From contig NZ_JAQSDZ010000018.1 of the NCBI RefSeq assembly GCF_029946165.1, positions 1-64,000 of the forward strand: a stretch of DNA of 64,000 nt. Reading direction: 5' to 3'. The DNA comes from Methylotenera sp. GTDB lineage: Bacteria; Pseudomonadota; Gammaproteobacteria; Burkholderiales; Methylophilaceae. This document shows, one piece after another, positions 19,587 to 29,023 of the stretch; position 1 is the stretch's first letter; each line of letters starts with the position of its first letter. A model generated the notes under the pieces. The model was not told where the DNA came from, searched no databases, and was given only the letters and a program-made list of their open reading frames with translations. A program made the position numbers and the translations under genes.

Positions 19587-19711
19587 CAGAATAAGTTGTG
19601 AGGGGATTGGCATGAATTTACAGCCATTTTGTATCAAAACTCAAGCTATACAATTTAGCTTTTCAATAACTTGAGTATTTAAATATTCATTTTTAACTAA
19701 TTCTAATTCTT

Positions 19712-20653
19712 CTAAATCACCCAATAGTGATCTATTAACAAAACAGCGAAAAGTAATGTTAAATAAATAATTGAGTATTTAAATGTTCTTTTAGCCAGAT
19801 CATCAGAATACTTACGATAAAGACCAATGACATAGGCCATAAAAATCGCATTGAGAATAATTGCTGATACTAAGTATAGTAACCCGCTCATACCTAGTCC
19901 GTATGGCATGAGCGATACTGCCACCAAAATGATGGTATAGAGCAAAATATGTAATAGAGTAAAGGCCTCACCATGCGTTACTGGTAGCATAGGCATGCCT
20001 ACTTTTGCATATTCCTCACGTCGATATAGTGCTAGCGCCCAGAAATGTGGGGGCGTCCAAGCAAATATAATCAAAAACATAATCAATGATTCTGGTGATA
20101 CCGTATTATTAACGGCTGCCCAACCTAGTATAGGTGGCATAGCGCCTGAAGCACCGCCGATGACTATATTCATCGGTGTGGCAGGTTTGAGAAAAACAGT
20201 ATAAATAACTGCGTATCCGACAAATGTTGCGAAAGTTAGCCACATAGTAAGTGGGTTAACGTAAAAATATAAAATCGCTAAACCTGTGCCCCCTAATATC
20301 GTAGCAAATATTGCAGTTTGCATTGAAGATACTTGCCCTGTAGGTAATGCACGCGCACGTGTACGCGCCATGATTGCGTCAATTTTATGTTCAATAAGGC
20401 AATTAAAAGCGGCGGCGGCGCCCGAGGCAAATGCAATGCCCAGAGTTGTTGCAATAAGTAACGGCCAATACATAGTAAGCTCAGCAGGTTTTGCCATGTA
20501 CATCCCTATGATCGCGGTAAATACGATGAGCGAGGTCACTCTTGGTTTACATAAGGAGAAAAAACTTTTAAAGCTTAGACCTATGTTTTGCATGACACTG
20601 ACATTGTTACTCATTTTACTTTCTCGCTTTTTTTCATTTAACTCAACTATCAT
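19712..20653 (-). CDS. ctaB: Protoheme IX farnesyltransferase (heme O synthase)
   Basis: A 313-aa UbiA-family prenyltransferase with about nine membrane helices. It farnesylates heme B to heme O for the aa3 oxidase encoded next door. Conserved [19 protein letters not shown], the prenyl-diphosphate motif [20 protein letters not shown], and WAVVN-type loops such as [13 protein letters not shown] are present. A good AGGA lies 9-10 bp before the first ATG; an internal start at Met14 is also possible. It is 10 bp downstream of ctaA. Confidence 0.96.
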   Translation of the reverse strand: MIVELNEKKRESKMSNNVSVMQNIGLSFKSFFSLCKPRVTSLIVFTAIIGMYMAKPAELTMYWPLLIATTLGIAFASGAAAAFNCLIEHKIDAIMARTRARALPTGQVSSMQTAIFATILGGTGLAILYFYVNPLTMWLTFATFVGYAVIYTVFLKPATPMNIVIGGASGAMPPILGWAAVNNTVSPESLIMFLIIFAWTPPHFWALALYRREEYAKVGMPMLPVTHGEAFTLLHILLYTIILVAVSLMPYGLGMSGLLYLVSAIILNAIFMAYVIGLYRKYSDDLAKRTFKYSIIYLTLLFAVLLIDHYWVI

Positions 20654-20663
20654 TGTTTGCTTC

Positions 20664-21671
20664 CTACTTTCTAGATCCAGTTATTTTGGAATTCATTGTC
20701 ACTAAAATAATGACTAATAACCCTGCCGTAAAATTGTGTGCAACGGCTAATCGTAATGGTAAAAGTAGGATTAGATTGGCAATACCTAATGCTATCTGTG
20801 CGCCAAGCGCTATCAATAAAATAAAGCCTAATCGCTTTAACTGCCAGTACTTGATAATAGTAAGCGACATTAGCCCCAAATAAACAAAAGTCACCAAGGC
20901 GCCTACTCTATGCGCCCATTGGATGGCTGTGAGAGATGCTAATGTTAATGCGCCGCCAGTAGCATTCTGACCAAGCTCCCGCACCATATGGAATGCATCT
21001 TTAAAATCCATTTCTGGTATAAATAAACCGTGGCATGTAGGAAAGTCAGTACAGGCTAATGCCGCATAATTAGTGCTAGTCCAGCCGCCTAAAAATATCT
21101 GCATAAACAAGATCAACAAACCAACCCGTATAGCGACCTTTAATCGAACGGATGTGACAATAGTGGCAGAATAGTGCCCCCAATGCCTATGGGCTAGCCA
21201 AGTGAGAATTGCTAGTGTAGACATTCCCCCTAACAAATGTGAACTAACGATTGCAGGTTTTAATAGCATTGTCACCGTCCACATACCCAATATGGCCTGA
21301 AAAGCAATCAACACTAGTAAGAAACTCGGCGTCCATGGCGAGCTTTTAATTTCTGCCTTAGCCTTCCAGCCGAGTACGAAAATAGCCAAAACAATTACAC
21401 CTAAAGCCCCTGCAAAATAGCGATGGGTCATCTCCCGCCACGCTTTCCCAACCACAACCATATTGCTTGGGTAAGCGCTTTGTGCTTTAGCAATCGCGGT
21501 TTCACTTTGCGGCACAGTAAGTGTGCCGTAACATCCTGGCCAATCTGGGCAACCTAAACCTGCATCGGTAAGCCTCACGTATGCACCCAGCACAACAACG
21601 CCTAAAGCGAGCATGGCACCTATTAATACTAGCGCCCTGAACCATTTATAGCTTTTTGAATTTCCGTACAT
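20664..21671 (-). CDS. ctaA: Heme A synthase (COX15/CtaA family)
   Basis: Converts heme O to heme A by oxidising the C8 methyl group. Eight membrane helices, with the conserved [69 protein letters not shown] and QWAHRVGAL giving the heme-ligand histidines. I place the start at ATG 21671 ([10 protein letters not shown], 335 aa), preceded by AGGTTGACC, rather than at an upstream TTG. It lies 2 bp after the stop of the upstream SCO-like gene. Confidence 0.95.
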   Translation of the reverse strand: MYGNSKSYKWFRALVLIGAMLALGVVVLGAYVRLTDAGLGCPDWPGCYGTLTVPQSETAIAKAQSAYPSNMVVVGKAWREMTHRYFAGALGVIVLAIFVLGWKAKAEIKSSPWTPSFLLVLIAFQAILGMWTVTMLLKPAIVSSHLLGGMSTLAILTWLAHRHWGHYSATIVTSVRLKVAIRVGLLILFMQIFLGGWTSTNYAALACTDFPTCHGLFIPEMDFKDAFHMVRELGQNATGGALTLASLTAIQWAHRVGALVTFVYLGLMSLTIIKYWQLKRLGFILLIALGAQIALGIANLILLLPLRLAVAHNFTAGLLVIILVTMNSKITGSRK

Positions 21672-21673
21672 GG

Positions 21674-22321
21674 TCAACCTGCCCAAGAGTATCTTAATAA
21701 GCGCGTGATATCTTTACGTATATCTGCTAAAGGAAAGCTAGCTGGGTAACTCATCATCAAATAACCGAGTGAGTCAACGAGGTAAATTCGGTTACTAACC
21801 AACGGGTTTTCTGCATTAATTTGAAATTCTTGAGCAAGATTCGATACGCTAGCAATAGGCTTATTGATAACAATTAAGTCAGGATAATCGTTTTTAATTT
21901 TTGATATATCTTGCGTATTGGTAATCAACACGCGTTGCGCGCGCTGAATGTCTTTATAAAGCGACGCATGTAGTTGACGTAAATCGTGTAATTTATCCAA
22001 ACAAGTTTGCTCACATTGATCAGCCACATAAACAATACTCCATTTGTTAATCCAAAATTGTTCTGTTAACTCTGAACCTTTATCATCACTGAGCTGATTT
22101 GGACTATTGATTAAACGTGGCGGATTAACCAACTCACCCAAACTTCTACCATTGGGCTTCCAGTTGAATTGGTACATTAATATCACCACGAGGACAGGTA
22201 CAACAAAAAATACAACCATCAACATAAACACCTTGCGGCCTTTACTTTGCAGTTCTAATTCAGTTAATTTTTTTTCGTTTTGCATGTTCGCTCTAATATT
22301 AAAGTTGAAGATTAATGTCAT
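21674..22321 (-). CDS. Membrane-anchored SCO/thioredoxin-like protein
   Basis: A 215-aa protein with one N-terminal membrane helix (about 30-50) and a periplasmic thioredoxin-like domain. VADQCEQTCLDKLHDLRQ holds a CxxxC pair where SCO copper chaperones have CxxxCP, but the proline after the second Cys and the usual distal copper-binding histidine (NRIYLVDSLGYL region) are not seen. It sits between surf1 and ctaA, where betaproteobacteria commonly carry such a protein; a role in CuA or oxidase assembly is inferred from context. A start at Met13 is possible. Confidence 0.72.
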   Translation of the reverse strand: MTLIFNFNIRANMQNEKKLTELELQSKGRKVFMLMVVFFVVPVLVVILMYQFNWKPNGRSLGELVNPPRLINSPNQLSDDKGSELTEQFWINKWSIVYVADQCEQTCLDKLHDLRQLHASLYKDIQRAQRVLITNTQDISKIKNDYPDLIVINKPIASVSNLAQEFQINAENPLVSNRIYLVDSLGYLMMSYPASFPLADIRKDITRLLRYSWAG

Positions 22322-22341
22322 ATCTCGTTGCTACTCAATCT

Positions 22342-23145
22342 CTAGCCTGTTGCTGAATTGTTTTCTGGTCTAACTTTAGTGGTACTAATATAAAAAAATA
22401 TTAACAATGCTGCAAAAGCAAAGCCAAACCACTGATAGGCATAACCAAGATTGTTAGTAATTCGATCAGCTGGAATTTGCCAATTTCTTACAAAACCCCC
22501 AGCAGTACTTTCTTGGTCTAACTTTATAGCTAATTCTGAAACATTGAATGGCACGCTACGTTTGTATTTTTCCATACTTATATTCTGCCAAACTGGTTGC
22601 CAATGTTGATTGCCCAATTGAGCACTTACTTCAGATGAATCAACAGGCCCCTCTAAAGTAAAGATTTTTTTACTAGGTACCCATATCTGCCCAGTAAGTG
22701 TTTGCTTACCTTCTGGAGTATTAAAAACTGGTAACTCGGTATGGGTATCCTTACCCAATATCCAGCCACGATTGACCAGTACATACTCATTAGAGTTATC
22801 AATTTTTAGCGGAGTAATCACATGATAACCGACCCTGTCACCCTCGACTTGATTGTCTAATAAGAACTGATAATTTGTATCATACACACCCTGTACAGAT
22901 ACTTTTTTATATTTCCAATCATTAACATGATTTGCGCTACTGTCAGTTATGCCTAATGGAAATTCTAATGCTTTATCCAGCTTTGCTTGGTCATAAGCCT
23001 CATGAATTAACTGCTTTTGTTGTGCTTTGCTGTATTGCCATAAACCTAGTTTTATAAACAATGGAATGCATAGTAATGTAATAGCTATACCAAGCGCGGT
23101 AGGTTGAAAAACATAGCGGTGCATTCTAAATTGCATTTGTTTCAT
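22342..23145 (-). CDS. SURF1 family cytochrome oxidase assembly protein
   Basis: A 267-aa protein with the two-helix SURF1 topology: an N-terminal membrane helix (about 15-35, ending LGLWQYSKAQQK) and a C-terminal one (about 236-258, NNLGYAYQWFGFAFAALLIF), with a large periplasmic domain between. The conserved LVNRGWI and NLGYAYQWFGFA segments support the family. SURF1 helps insert heme A into subunit I. It is divergent from a DUF2909 gene 31 bp away. Confidence 0.93.
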   Translation of the reverse strand: MKQMQFRMHRYVFQPTALGIAITLLCIPLFIKLGLWQYSKAQQKQLIHEAYDQAKLDKALEFPLGITDSSANHVNDWKYKKVSVQGVYDTNYQFLLDNQVEGDRVGYHVITPLKIDNSNEYVLVNRGWILGKDTHTELPVFNTPEGKQTLTGQIWVPSKKIFTLEGPVDSSEVSAQLGNQHWQPVWQNISMEKYKRSVPFNVSELAIKLDQESTAGGFVRNWQIPADRITNNLGYAYQWFGFAFAALLIFFYISTTKVRPENNSATG

Positions 23146-23176
23146 TAGGGTCTCATAATGCTTGTTTAAAGATTAA

Positions 23177-23389
23177 TTGGACAAAGTAATGTTTATAAAG
23201 ATCGTTGTTGTATTAACTTTAATTGTCATAGTGGGGAGCTTATTGTCGGCTCTATTCTTTTTGTCTAAGGACAAAACGGGGGGCAATCGTACAGTTAGAG
23301 CGCTGACTATTCGAATTGGACTCTCAATTATATTATTCATTCTCTTATTAATTGCAGGTAAATTTGGTTTGATTGGTCACCCACTTTAA
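23177..23389 (+). CDS. DUF2909 twin-transmembrane protein
   Basis: A 70-aa protein of two hydrophobic helices (about 5-28 and 46-66) joined by a basic loop (SKDKTGGNRTVRALTIR). The family is typical of betaproteobacterial cytochrome oxidase regions and is probably an assembly or accessory factor; its function is unknown. It is on the opposite strand to the rest of the operon, divergent from surf1 and convergent with ctaE, with a shared terminator. Confidence 0.85.
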   Translation: MDKVMFIKIVVVLTLIVIVGSLLSALFFLSKDKTGGNRTVRALTIRIGLSIILFILLLIAGKFGLIGHPL

Positions 23390-23420
23390 ATCAATAATAT
23401 TTATTTAATAAAACAAAATA

Positions 23421-23453
23421 AAAAGGGCGATGCTGTTGCATCGCCCTTTTTAT
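23421..23453. terminator. Bidirectional terminator between DUF2909 gene and ctaE
   Basis: AAAAAGGGCGATG-CTGTTG-CATCGCCCTTTTTA forms an 8-9-bp GC-rich stem with A- and T-runs on either side, suited to terminate both convergent transcripts. Confidence 0.9.
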
Positions 23454-23462
23454 TGAGATGAT

Positions 23463-24389
23463 TTATAGCCAGTATACGAAAATAAATAAACCCAACCAAA
23501 CAACATCCACAAAATGCCAGTACCAAGCAACACCCTCAAATCCAAAATGATGCTCTGGTGTAAAATGTCCCTTCATGCAGCGAATCAAAATTACAATCAA
23601 CATAATTGTACCCAGCATCACATGAAAGCCGTGAAATCCAGTTAGCATGAAGAATGAAGCACCATATGCGCCTGACCCTAATGTTAAGCCCATTTCACTA
23701 TAAGCCTCATGATATTCCATAGCTTGACAAGCCAAGAACGCTATACCAAGTGCTACTGTTAATGCCATACCAATGACTAATTGCTTACGATTATTCTTAA
23801 TTAACCCCCAGTGTGCCCACGTAATTGTAGCGCCTGAAGTAAGTAATAATGCCGTATTAATTGCTGGTAAGCCCCATGGCGACATAGGATGAAAATTCTC
23901 TGGTGGCGTATAATCTCCTGCAACACTTGTGCCGCCTGGACCAATAGAAGGCCAAGTAGCTAAAAAGTCTTTATAAGGCGTAATATCCATATCATAGCCT
24001 GCTAAGTCAGGTACTGAAATAACACGCATATAAAACAACGCCCCAAAAAACGCCGCGAAAAATGCTATTTCAGAGCAAATAAATACAATCATGGCAATAC
24101 GAAATGACTTATCTTCCCAGCTTGTAAACTTCCCTGTCAGATTCTCAGAGATCACTGAACCCATCCATTTAAAAACCATAGCAAGGATAAGAAGTGCTCC
24201 CAATATCATCATCCATTTACCGGGTGTTTGCAAATACGCTAACTCTTTGCTTCTATCTGTTGCTACACTAAAAATAAAGCCTGATGCTAGTGATAATAAG
24301 CCTATAGATATAATAGACGGATAAATACTACCGTGAGGTACATAATAGTGATTATTAGAATGTGTCGCCATGCAATAACTCCTGTGCAT
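23463..24389 (-). CDS. ctaE: Cytochrome c oxidase subunit III
   Basis: A 308-aa seven-helix membrane subunit of aa3 cytochrome c oxidase. Recognisable are SNNHYYVPHGSIYP at the N-terminus, FICSEIAFFAAFFGALFYMR, SPWGLPAINTALLLTSGATITWAH, QAMEYHEA, FFMLTGFHGFHVMLGTIML and the end WYWHFVDVVWLGLFIFVYWL. It stabilises subunit I and the proton-uptake path. It ends next to a bidirectional terminator, so it is the last gene of the ctaC-D-G-E run. Confidence 0.97.
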   Translation of the reverse strand: MHRSYCMATHSNNHYYVPHGSIYPSIISIGLLSLASGFIFSVATDRSKELAYLQTPGKWMMILGALLILAMVFKWMGSVISENLTGKFTSWEDKSFRIAMIVFICSEIAFFAAFFGALFYMRVISVPDLAGYDMDITPYKDFLATWPSIGPGGTSVAGDYTPPENFHPMSPWGLPAINTALLLTSGATITWAHWGLIKNNRKQLVIGMALTVALGIAFLACQAMEYHEAYSEMGLTLGSGAYGASFFMLTGFHGFHVMLGTIMLIVILIRCMKGHFTPEHHFGFEGVAWYWHFVDVVWLGLFIFVYWL

Positions 24390-24463
24390 TTTTATAATAT
24401 TTTAAATTCACAATGGCTTATAGCCGCCATTTACGCCTGAAACTACTTTCGCATCTTGCTAAA

Positions 24464-25066
24464 CTATTTACTTTCATTTACTGCTGGAAAAAATGAATAT
24501 GACAATGTCATATCAGTCACATCTTTTGGCAATTCTGGGCTAACAAAAAATCTTAAAGGCATTTCTTTTTCTTCGCCTGGGTTAAGTGATTGCCTTACAA
24601 AACAAAAACATTCAATTTTTTTAAAATTAGCTGAGGCAATACCGGGCGTAATGCTAGGTACGGCTTGACCAATCACCACTTCATTAGTGGTATTTTTTGC
24701 TACAAATAATACTGTTTCTATTTGTCCAGGGTGAAGCCTAATACTTGCCTGCTTAGGATAAAAATTCCAACCTAAACCCGGCATCACATTTGAAGTAAAC
24801 TGCACATTCACCCATCGAGTATTATCAACTTTAGCTTTAGACATTAAGGCCGCAGAGTTTTGTGTCTTACCATTTAAGCCAGTAAGCGTACATAACACGT
24901 CATATAATGGTACTAAAGCAAATGCAAACAATAAAGACCCGACAACCAACCACAACAGTTTACGTACTAGTTTCTTATTTTTTAAATCTAGCTGCTCTTT
25001 AGTCGTTAAATTTTCGAGCTTTTCTACTCTAGATTCATCTACTTTAGACTCTTCAATTAATGCCAT
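24464..25066 (-). CDS. ctaG: Cytochrome c oxidase assembly protein CtaG (Cox11)
   Basis: A 200-aa Cox11-type copper chaperone for CuB of subunit I. It has one N-terminal membrane helix (about 34-56, WLVVGSLLFAFALVPLYDVL), followed by the TGLNGKTQ motif and a periplasmic beta domain with the copper-binding KIECFCFVRQSLNPGEE (CFCF) motif and MPLRFFVSPELP. Its start overlaps the end of a 36-codon gene by 10 bp. Confidence 0.95.
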   Translation of the reverse strand: MALIEESKVDESRVEKLENLTTKEQLDLKNKKLVRKLLWLVVGSLLFAFALVPLYDVLCTLTGLNGKTQNSAALMSKAKVDNTRWVNVQFTSNVMPGLGWNFYPKQASIRLHPGQIETVLFVAKNTTNEVVIGQAVPSITPGIASANFKKIECFCFVRQSLNPGEEKEMPLRFFVSPELPKDVTDMTLSYSFFPAVNESK

Positions 25067-25167
25067 ACTGAAAACATAGACACTACATACCAGATCAAAG
25101 CAATGCCTCCTAATACGAATGCGATTTTTTTATTGCTACGTTTAGTTTGTGTTTCTTGGTCTTTCAT
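25057..25167 (-). CDS. Small cytochrome oxidase assembly protein (36 aa)
   Basis: A short reading frame between ctaD and ctaG: a charged N-terminus (MKDQETQTKRSNKK) then one hydrophobic helix and the end VSMFSVWH. This one-helix architecture and position match the small oxidase assembly protein often present between ctaD and ctaG in betaproteobacteria; the specific function is unknown. It overlaps ctaG by 10 bp, which argues for coupling. Confidence 0.8.
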   Translation of the reverse strand: MKDQETQTKRSNKKIAFVLGGIALIWYVVSMFSVWH

Positions 25168-25236
25168 ATTTATCCAACTTAATATACATATTACTAAACA
25201 GCTAGATTCAATTTTAATTGAACCTAGTTGCTAAAT

Positions 25237-26829
25237 TTATTTAATCACTGGTTGCTCAGTAAAGCTATGGTAAGGAGGTGGTGATGGTAATGTCCATTCC
25301 AGACCTTGCGCACCTTCCCATACTTTGTCGGTCGCTTTTTTACCGCCTCTTGCACAACTTATAATGTTGTATACAAATAACAGTTGTGACAAACCAAGTG
25401 TAAATGCCGCAATTGACGAAATCATATTAAATTCAGCAAACTGCAAGGCATAGTCAGGAATACGACGTGGCATACCAGCTAACCCTAAGAAGAATTGAGG
25501 AATAAACGTCATATTGAATGAAATTGCAGTGAGCCAGAAATGTAGTTTACCTAATTTCTCGCTATACATATGACCAGTCATTTTTGGTAACCAGTAATAA
25601 GTACCGGCCATAATCCCCATAATACCTCCGGCAAAAAGAGTGTAATGGAAGTGAGCTACCACAAAATAACTATTATGATATTGCGCATCTGCCGCTACGT
25701 CTGCTAAAACTAAACCAGTTAAACCACCAATACCGAATAAAATAATCCAGCCCACTGCAAATAACATAGGGGTTTCAAAGCTCATTGAGCCTCTCCACAT
25801 GGTTTTAATCCAGCAGAAGAACAAGACAGCTAATGGTAATGAAATCGCCATTGTGCTGTACATAAAGTAAAGTAAAGCAGGCACAGGCATACCAGCGGTA
25901 AAGAAGTGATGCGCCCAAACAACAACTGACAACGCACCAATACCCCATAGTGAATACACTTGAGCCTTGTAACCATACATGGGTTTACGTGAGAATGTTT
26001 CTAGAATTTGTGGAATGAAACCCCAAACTGGTAATAACAAAATATACACTTCAGGATGACCAAAGAACCAAAACAAATGTTGGAACATGATTGGGTCACC
26101 ACCACCCGCTGCATCAAAGAAATGGGTACCGAAGTGGCGATCAGTGAGCAACATCGTTACAGCACCAGCTAGAACTGGAATAGTGGCGATTAACAAGAAA
26201 GCAGTAATTAACCAACCCCATACAAACATAGGCATTTTCATTAAGGTCATGCCAGGAGCGCGCATATTAAAAATAGTCACAATCACATTGATTGAGCCAA
26301 GTACTGAAGAAATACCTAATAAGTGAACTGCAAAAATCGCGAAATCAACGCCGATCCCTCCCTGTATAGATAGCGGCGGGTAGAATGTCCATCCTGTTGC
26401 TAAGGCACCATCACCGATGCCAAATAATGCAAGTGTAAATGGTAAGGTTAAAAGAATTGCTGATGGAGGAAGTAACCAGAAACCCCAGTTATTCAAACGC
26501 GGCAAAGCCATATCTGGCGCGCCAATTTGCAATGGAATCATCCAGTTAGCAAAACCAGTCGCTGCAGGCATTAATGCCGCAAAAATCATGATAAGTGCAT
26601 GCACACCAATCAATTGATTGAAAAAATCTGGATTCATCAATTGCAAACCTGGCTTAAATAATTCGGCACGAATACCTAAAATCATCGCACCGCCAACCAA
26701 GAACATGATCAGTGAAAACGTTAAGTACATCGTACCGATGTCCTTATGATTGGTGGTGGTTAGCCAACGCATAATCCCTGTCGGATGTTCAGCATGATCA
26801 TCATGATGTGCTACCGTTGTTGTACTCAT
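25237..26829 (-). CDS. ctaD: Cytochrome c oxidase subunit I
   Basis: A 530-aa twelve-helix catalytic subunit of aa3 oxidase, reducing O2 at the heme a3-CuB centre and pumping protons. Visible motifs include the WLTTTNHKDIGTMYL start, GVHALIMIFAALMP with a heme ligand, the CuB histidine/tyrosine segment FFGHPEVYILLLP, VVWAHHFFTAGM, and VVAHFHYTLFAGG. The DxxxxN-type D-pathway region (NNWGFW) is present. It is downstream of ctaC and upstream of the small assembly gene. Confidence 0.98.
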   Translation of the reverse strand: MSTTTVAHHDDHAEHPTGIMRWLTTTNHKDIGTMYLTFSLIMFLVGGAMILGIRAELFKPGLQLMNPDFFNQLIGVHALIMIFAALMPAATGFANWMIPLQIGAPDMALPRLNNWGFWLLPPSAILLTLPFTLALFGIGDGALATGWTFYPPLSIQGGIGVDFAIFAVHLLGISSVLGSINVIVTIFNMRAPGMTLMKMPMFVWGWLITAFLLIATIPVLAGAVTMLLTDRHFGTHFFDAAGGGDPIMFQHLFWFFGHPEVYILLLPVWGFIPQILETFSRKPMYGYKAQVYSLWGIGALSVVVWAHHFFTAGMPVPALLYFMYSTMAISLPLAVLFFCWIKTMWRGSMSFETPMLFAVGWIILFGIGGLTGLVLADVAADAQYHNSYFVVAHFHYTLFAGGIMGIMAGTYYWLPKMTGHMYSEKLGKLHFWLTAISFNMTFIPQFFLGLAGMPRRIPDYALQFAEFNMISSIAAFTLGLSQLLFVYNIISCARGGKKATDKVWEGAQGLEWTLPSPPPYHSFTEQPVIK

Positions 26830-26894
26830 TGCTTTCTCCTAATTACTCAAACTATAACTAATAGTTAATGCTTAAAAATTTAATTGCCATTTTA

Positions 26895-28067
26895 TTATTG
26901 GCGCGCGGCTTTTACTTGTGAAGGCTGCAACACGTCACCTACGCTATTACCCAAGGCGTTGCGCTCATAGGTGATGACCGCTGCAATTTCTGTGTCGTTC
27001 AATAAACCTTTCCATGGCGGCATAACATTTTTACCATTTAAAACACGATCTAAGTGGCTATCTTTTAAGTATTTACCATCTGCATCAAAAATTGGTGAGG
27101 TTGTAATTTTACTACCAGTTAGTGCTGGGAATGCTGGCGGAAGTCCCGAGCCACTCACTTGATGACAAACAGCACAGTTCTTCTCGTAAACACCTTTACC
27201 GTTTGTAATTAAATCTTCTTTTGTCCACTCTTTATCAGCGCCTGCAGAAGCCTTAGCGAGATCTTCTTTCATAGTTGCAACCCAAGTTTTATACTGCTCT
27301 GCGGGCATCGCATCCACGACTATTGGCATGTATCCATGGCCTTTGCCACAAAGCTCTTTACATTGGCCACGATAAGTTCCTTCTTTTTCAACTTGCACCC
27401 AAGTTTCACGTAGAAAGCCAGGTACCGCAACGCGTGAAGAGCCAAATTGTGGAACCCACCAGTTATGTAAAACATCAGTCGAGGTCATCAATATGCGAAC
27501 TTTTTTGCCTACAGGCAACACTAAACGATTATCTACTTCTAGTAAGTATTGCTCATCTTTTTTCCCATCAAAACCCTTATCCATTTGGTCTTTAGGTGTT
27601 GATAAGTTACTTACAAATTTAATGCCTTTAGCATCACCATCTAAATACTCATACTGCCAGCGCCATTGGGAGCCAGTGATTTTGATTACCATGTCTGCTT
27701 TTTCACGTGTATTCTCCATCATCACGACACTGTGATAAGCAGGTATACCCATAATAACGAAGTCAATCAACAGAAGAATTGCAAACGGAATTAGTGTCCA
27801 AAAAATCTCGACTGCTGTAGATGGCGCTTTGTCTGCAACGGCTTTATAACCTTTACTTTTTCTATGCGCAAATATAGAGTAAATCATGATAGCTAATACA
27901 GAAACAAAAATAGCCATCGAGATCAACATGAACTTATTATGTACATGCAAAGTATCTAAGGCCATTGGGGTAACTGGTGTAGGGAAATTCCATGAATAAT
28001 CAGCACATGCATTTAATGAAACCAGCATTGCTGAAATACCTAATCCAATTTTTCTAAATACCTGCAT
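26895..28067 (-). CDS. ctaC: Cytochrome c oxidase subunit II with C-terminal cytochrome c domain
   Basis: A 390-aa subunit: signal peptide (about 1-22), two membrane helices (about 45-66 and 88-110), the CuA cupredoxin domain with the ligand motif CKELCGKGHGYM (about 240-251), and an extra C-terminal class I cytochrome c (CAVCH heme site about residue 300 and a later MPPWKG supplying Met). The fused cytochrome c is typical of the caa3-like form. It accepts electrons from soluble cytochrome c. First structural gene after the DUF2244 gene. Confidence 0.97.
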   Translation of the reverse strand: MQVFRKIGLGISAMLVSLNACADYSWNFPTPVTPMALDTLHVHNKFMLISMAIFVSVLAIMIYSIFAHRKSKGYKAVADKAPSTAVEIFWTLIPFAILLLIDFVIMGIPAYHSVVMMENTREKADMVIKITGSQWRWQYEYLDGDAKGIKFVSNLSTPKDQMDKGFDGKKDEQYLLEVDNRLVLPVGKKVRILMTSTDVLHNWWVPQFGSSRVAVPGFLRETWVQVEKEGTYRGQCKELCGKGHGYMPIVVDAMPAEQYKTWVATMKEDLAKASAGADKEWTKEDLITNGKGVYEKNCAVCHQVSGSGLPPAFPALTGSKITTSPIFDADGKYLKDSHLDRVLNGKNVMPPWKGLLNDTEIAAVITYERNALGNSVGDVLQPSQVKAARQ

Positions 28068-28087
28068 AAAACATGCTCCAAAACTTA

Positions 28088-28567
28088 TTAATCAAAATTT
28101 TCTAATTTTTGTTTGAGCTCGCTCGCCAACAAAGCACGCTGCTCATCATTCATAAAATGCTTTCCAAACTCAATTTCTTTTCCATGCGAGCGGATAAAAA
28201 GCCCGTTCTTACCAATCATTCCACCTACACTTGCAACTTCACGCAAACTTACTTGCGCCCAATGCCTTTGAAAAACCATTGTAGTTACTTCTTTATAATT
28301 TCTTTTTTCTACAATGACTCTGTCATTTTCAATTGTAATACTTTCAAAATCACCTGAATGCAAATAGATGTAATTAAAAGCATACGCAAACGCCAGTATT
28401 TCCAAACCTGCAAAAGGCAACACTAACCAAGCGCCTATACTAGCAAAACCGATACCAACCACTAAAATCATGCCAGCCAATGCTAATAAAAGCTTCACCG
28501 CTGCTTTCGGCGCAAGGGAGTTATTGTGTCTAGCAATGATTTTGTAACCTAAATCAGTGATCGCCAT
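28088..28567 (-). CDS. DUF2244 domain integral membrane protein
   Basis: A 159-aa protein with two adjacent membrane helices (about 24-68) and a C-terminal soluble domain: RVIVEKRNYKE, FQRHWAQVSL and SHGKEIEFGKHF are typical of DUF2244, a family often found at the head of cytochrome oxidase operons. Function unknown. It is 20 bp upstream of ctaC and is the likely first gene of the oxidase operon. Confidence 0.85.
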   Translation of the reverse strand: MAITDLGYKIIARHNNSLAPKAAVKLLLALAGMILVVGIGFASIGAWLVLPFAGLEILAFAYAFNYIYLHSGDFESITIENDRVIVEKRNYKEVTTMVFQRHWAQVSLREVASVGGMIGKNGLFIRSHGKEIEFGKHFMNDEQRALLASELKQKLENFD

Positions 28568-28875
28568 AAACCGCCCTTCACACAGAAAACTTATTTTGTT
28601 AAATTTTCATACACTTCTTTGACATGCGACAATTTGACGCATGTCAAAAGTATCACAAAAAGCAATTAGGCTCAAGTGGAAAGTTACACTTATGTAACAA
28701 TTTAGCAATACAAATACAACATTAAAGTGATTATTAACAAACCTGGATTAGGTGTGTTAAGTTAATTTAAAGCTTATTAATTTAAGCAATTAACATGTAA
28801 ATTCAAAGTATCAGTTTGATTAAGTAAATCGCAGACAAAAAAATGGCCTACAAAAATGTAAGCCATGATTTTATT
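28568..28875. other. 308-bp gap between cox operon and tRNA-Leu
   Basis: No gene seen. It carries the dyad at 28617-28647 and, to its right, AT-rich DNA that should hold the oxidase operon promoter and the end of the tRNA-Leu transcript. No strong terminator was seen after the tRNA. Confidence 0.5.
28617..28647 (-). promoter_or_regulatory. Dyad with FNR-type 5-4-5 core upstream of cox operon
   Basis: TTTGACATGCG and CGCATGTCAAA form 11-bp perfect inverted arms around a 9-bp spacer. Inside the right arm lies TTTGAC-GCAT-GTCAAA (28632-28647), a palindrome like FNR/ANR boxes (TTGAT-N4-ATCAA) except for T to C at the inner position of each half. It is 50-80 bp upstream of the DUF2244 start. Confidence 0.5.
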
Positions 28876-28962
28876 TGGTGCCCGGGGCCGGAATCGAACC
28901 GGCACGCTGTTGCCAGCGCGGGATTTTGAGTCCCGTGCGTCTACCAATTCCGCCACCCGGGC
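28876..28962 (-). tRNA. tRNA-Leu (anticodon CAA)
   Basis: On the minus strand the 87-nt sequence folds as a class II tRNA: acceptor GCCCGGG paired with CCCGGGC and an encoded CCA end, D-arm GGTAGACGC, anticodon loop CTCAAAA (CAA, reading UUG), a long variable arm GCGCTGGCAACAGCGTGC and the TpsiC loop GGTTCGATTCC. It is divergent from queA, with a shared 60-bp intergenic region. Confidence 0.97.
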
Positions 28963-29023
28963 ATTTGGAATATACATTACTGTATAATTGCAACGGTCGC
29001 CATTATAGCAAGCTATAGCATTT

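Noticed and set aside
28617-28647. Reading the oxidase dyad as a terminator
   Set aside because: No T-run follows on either strand and it lies upstream of the first gene.
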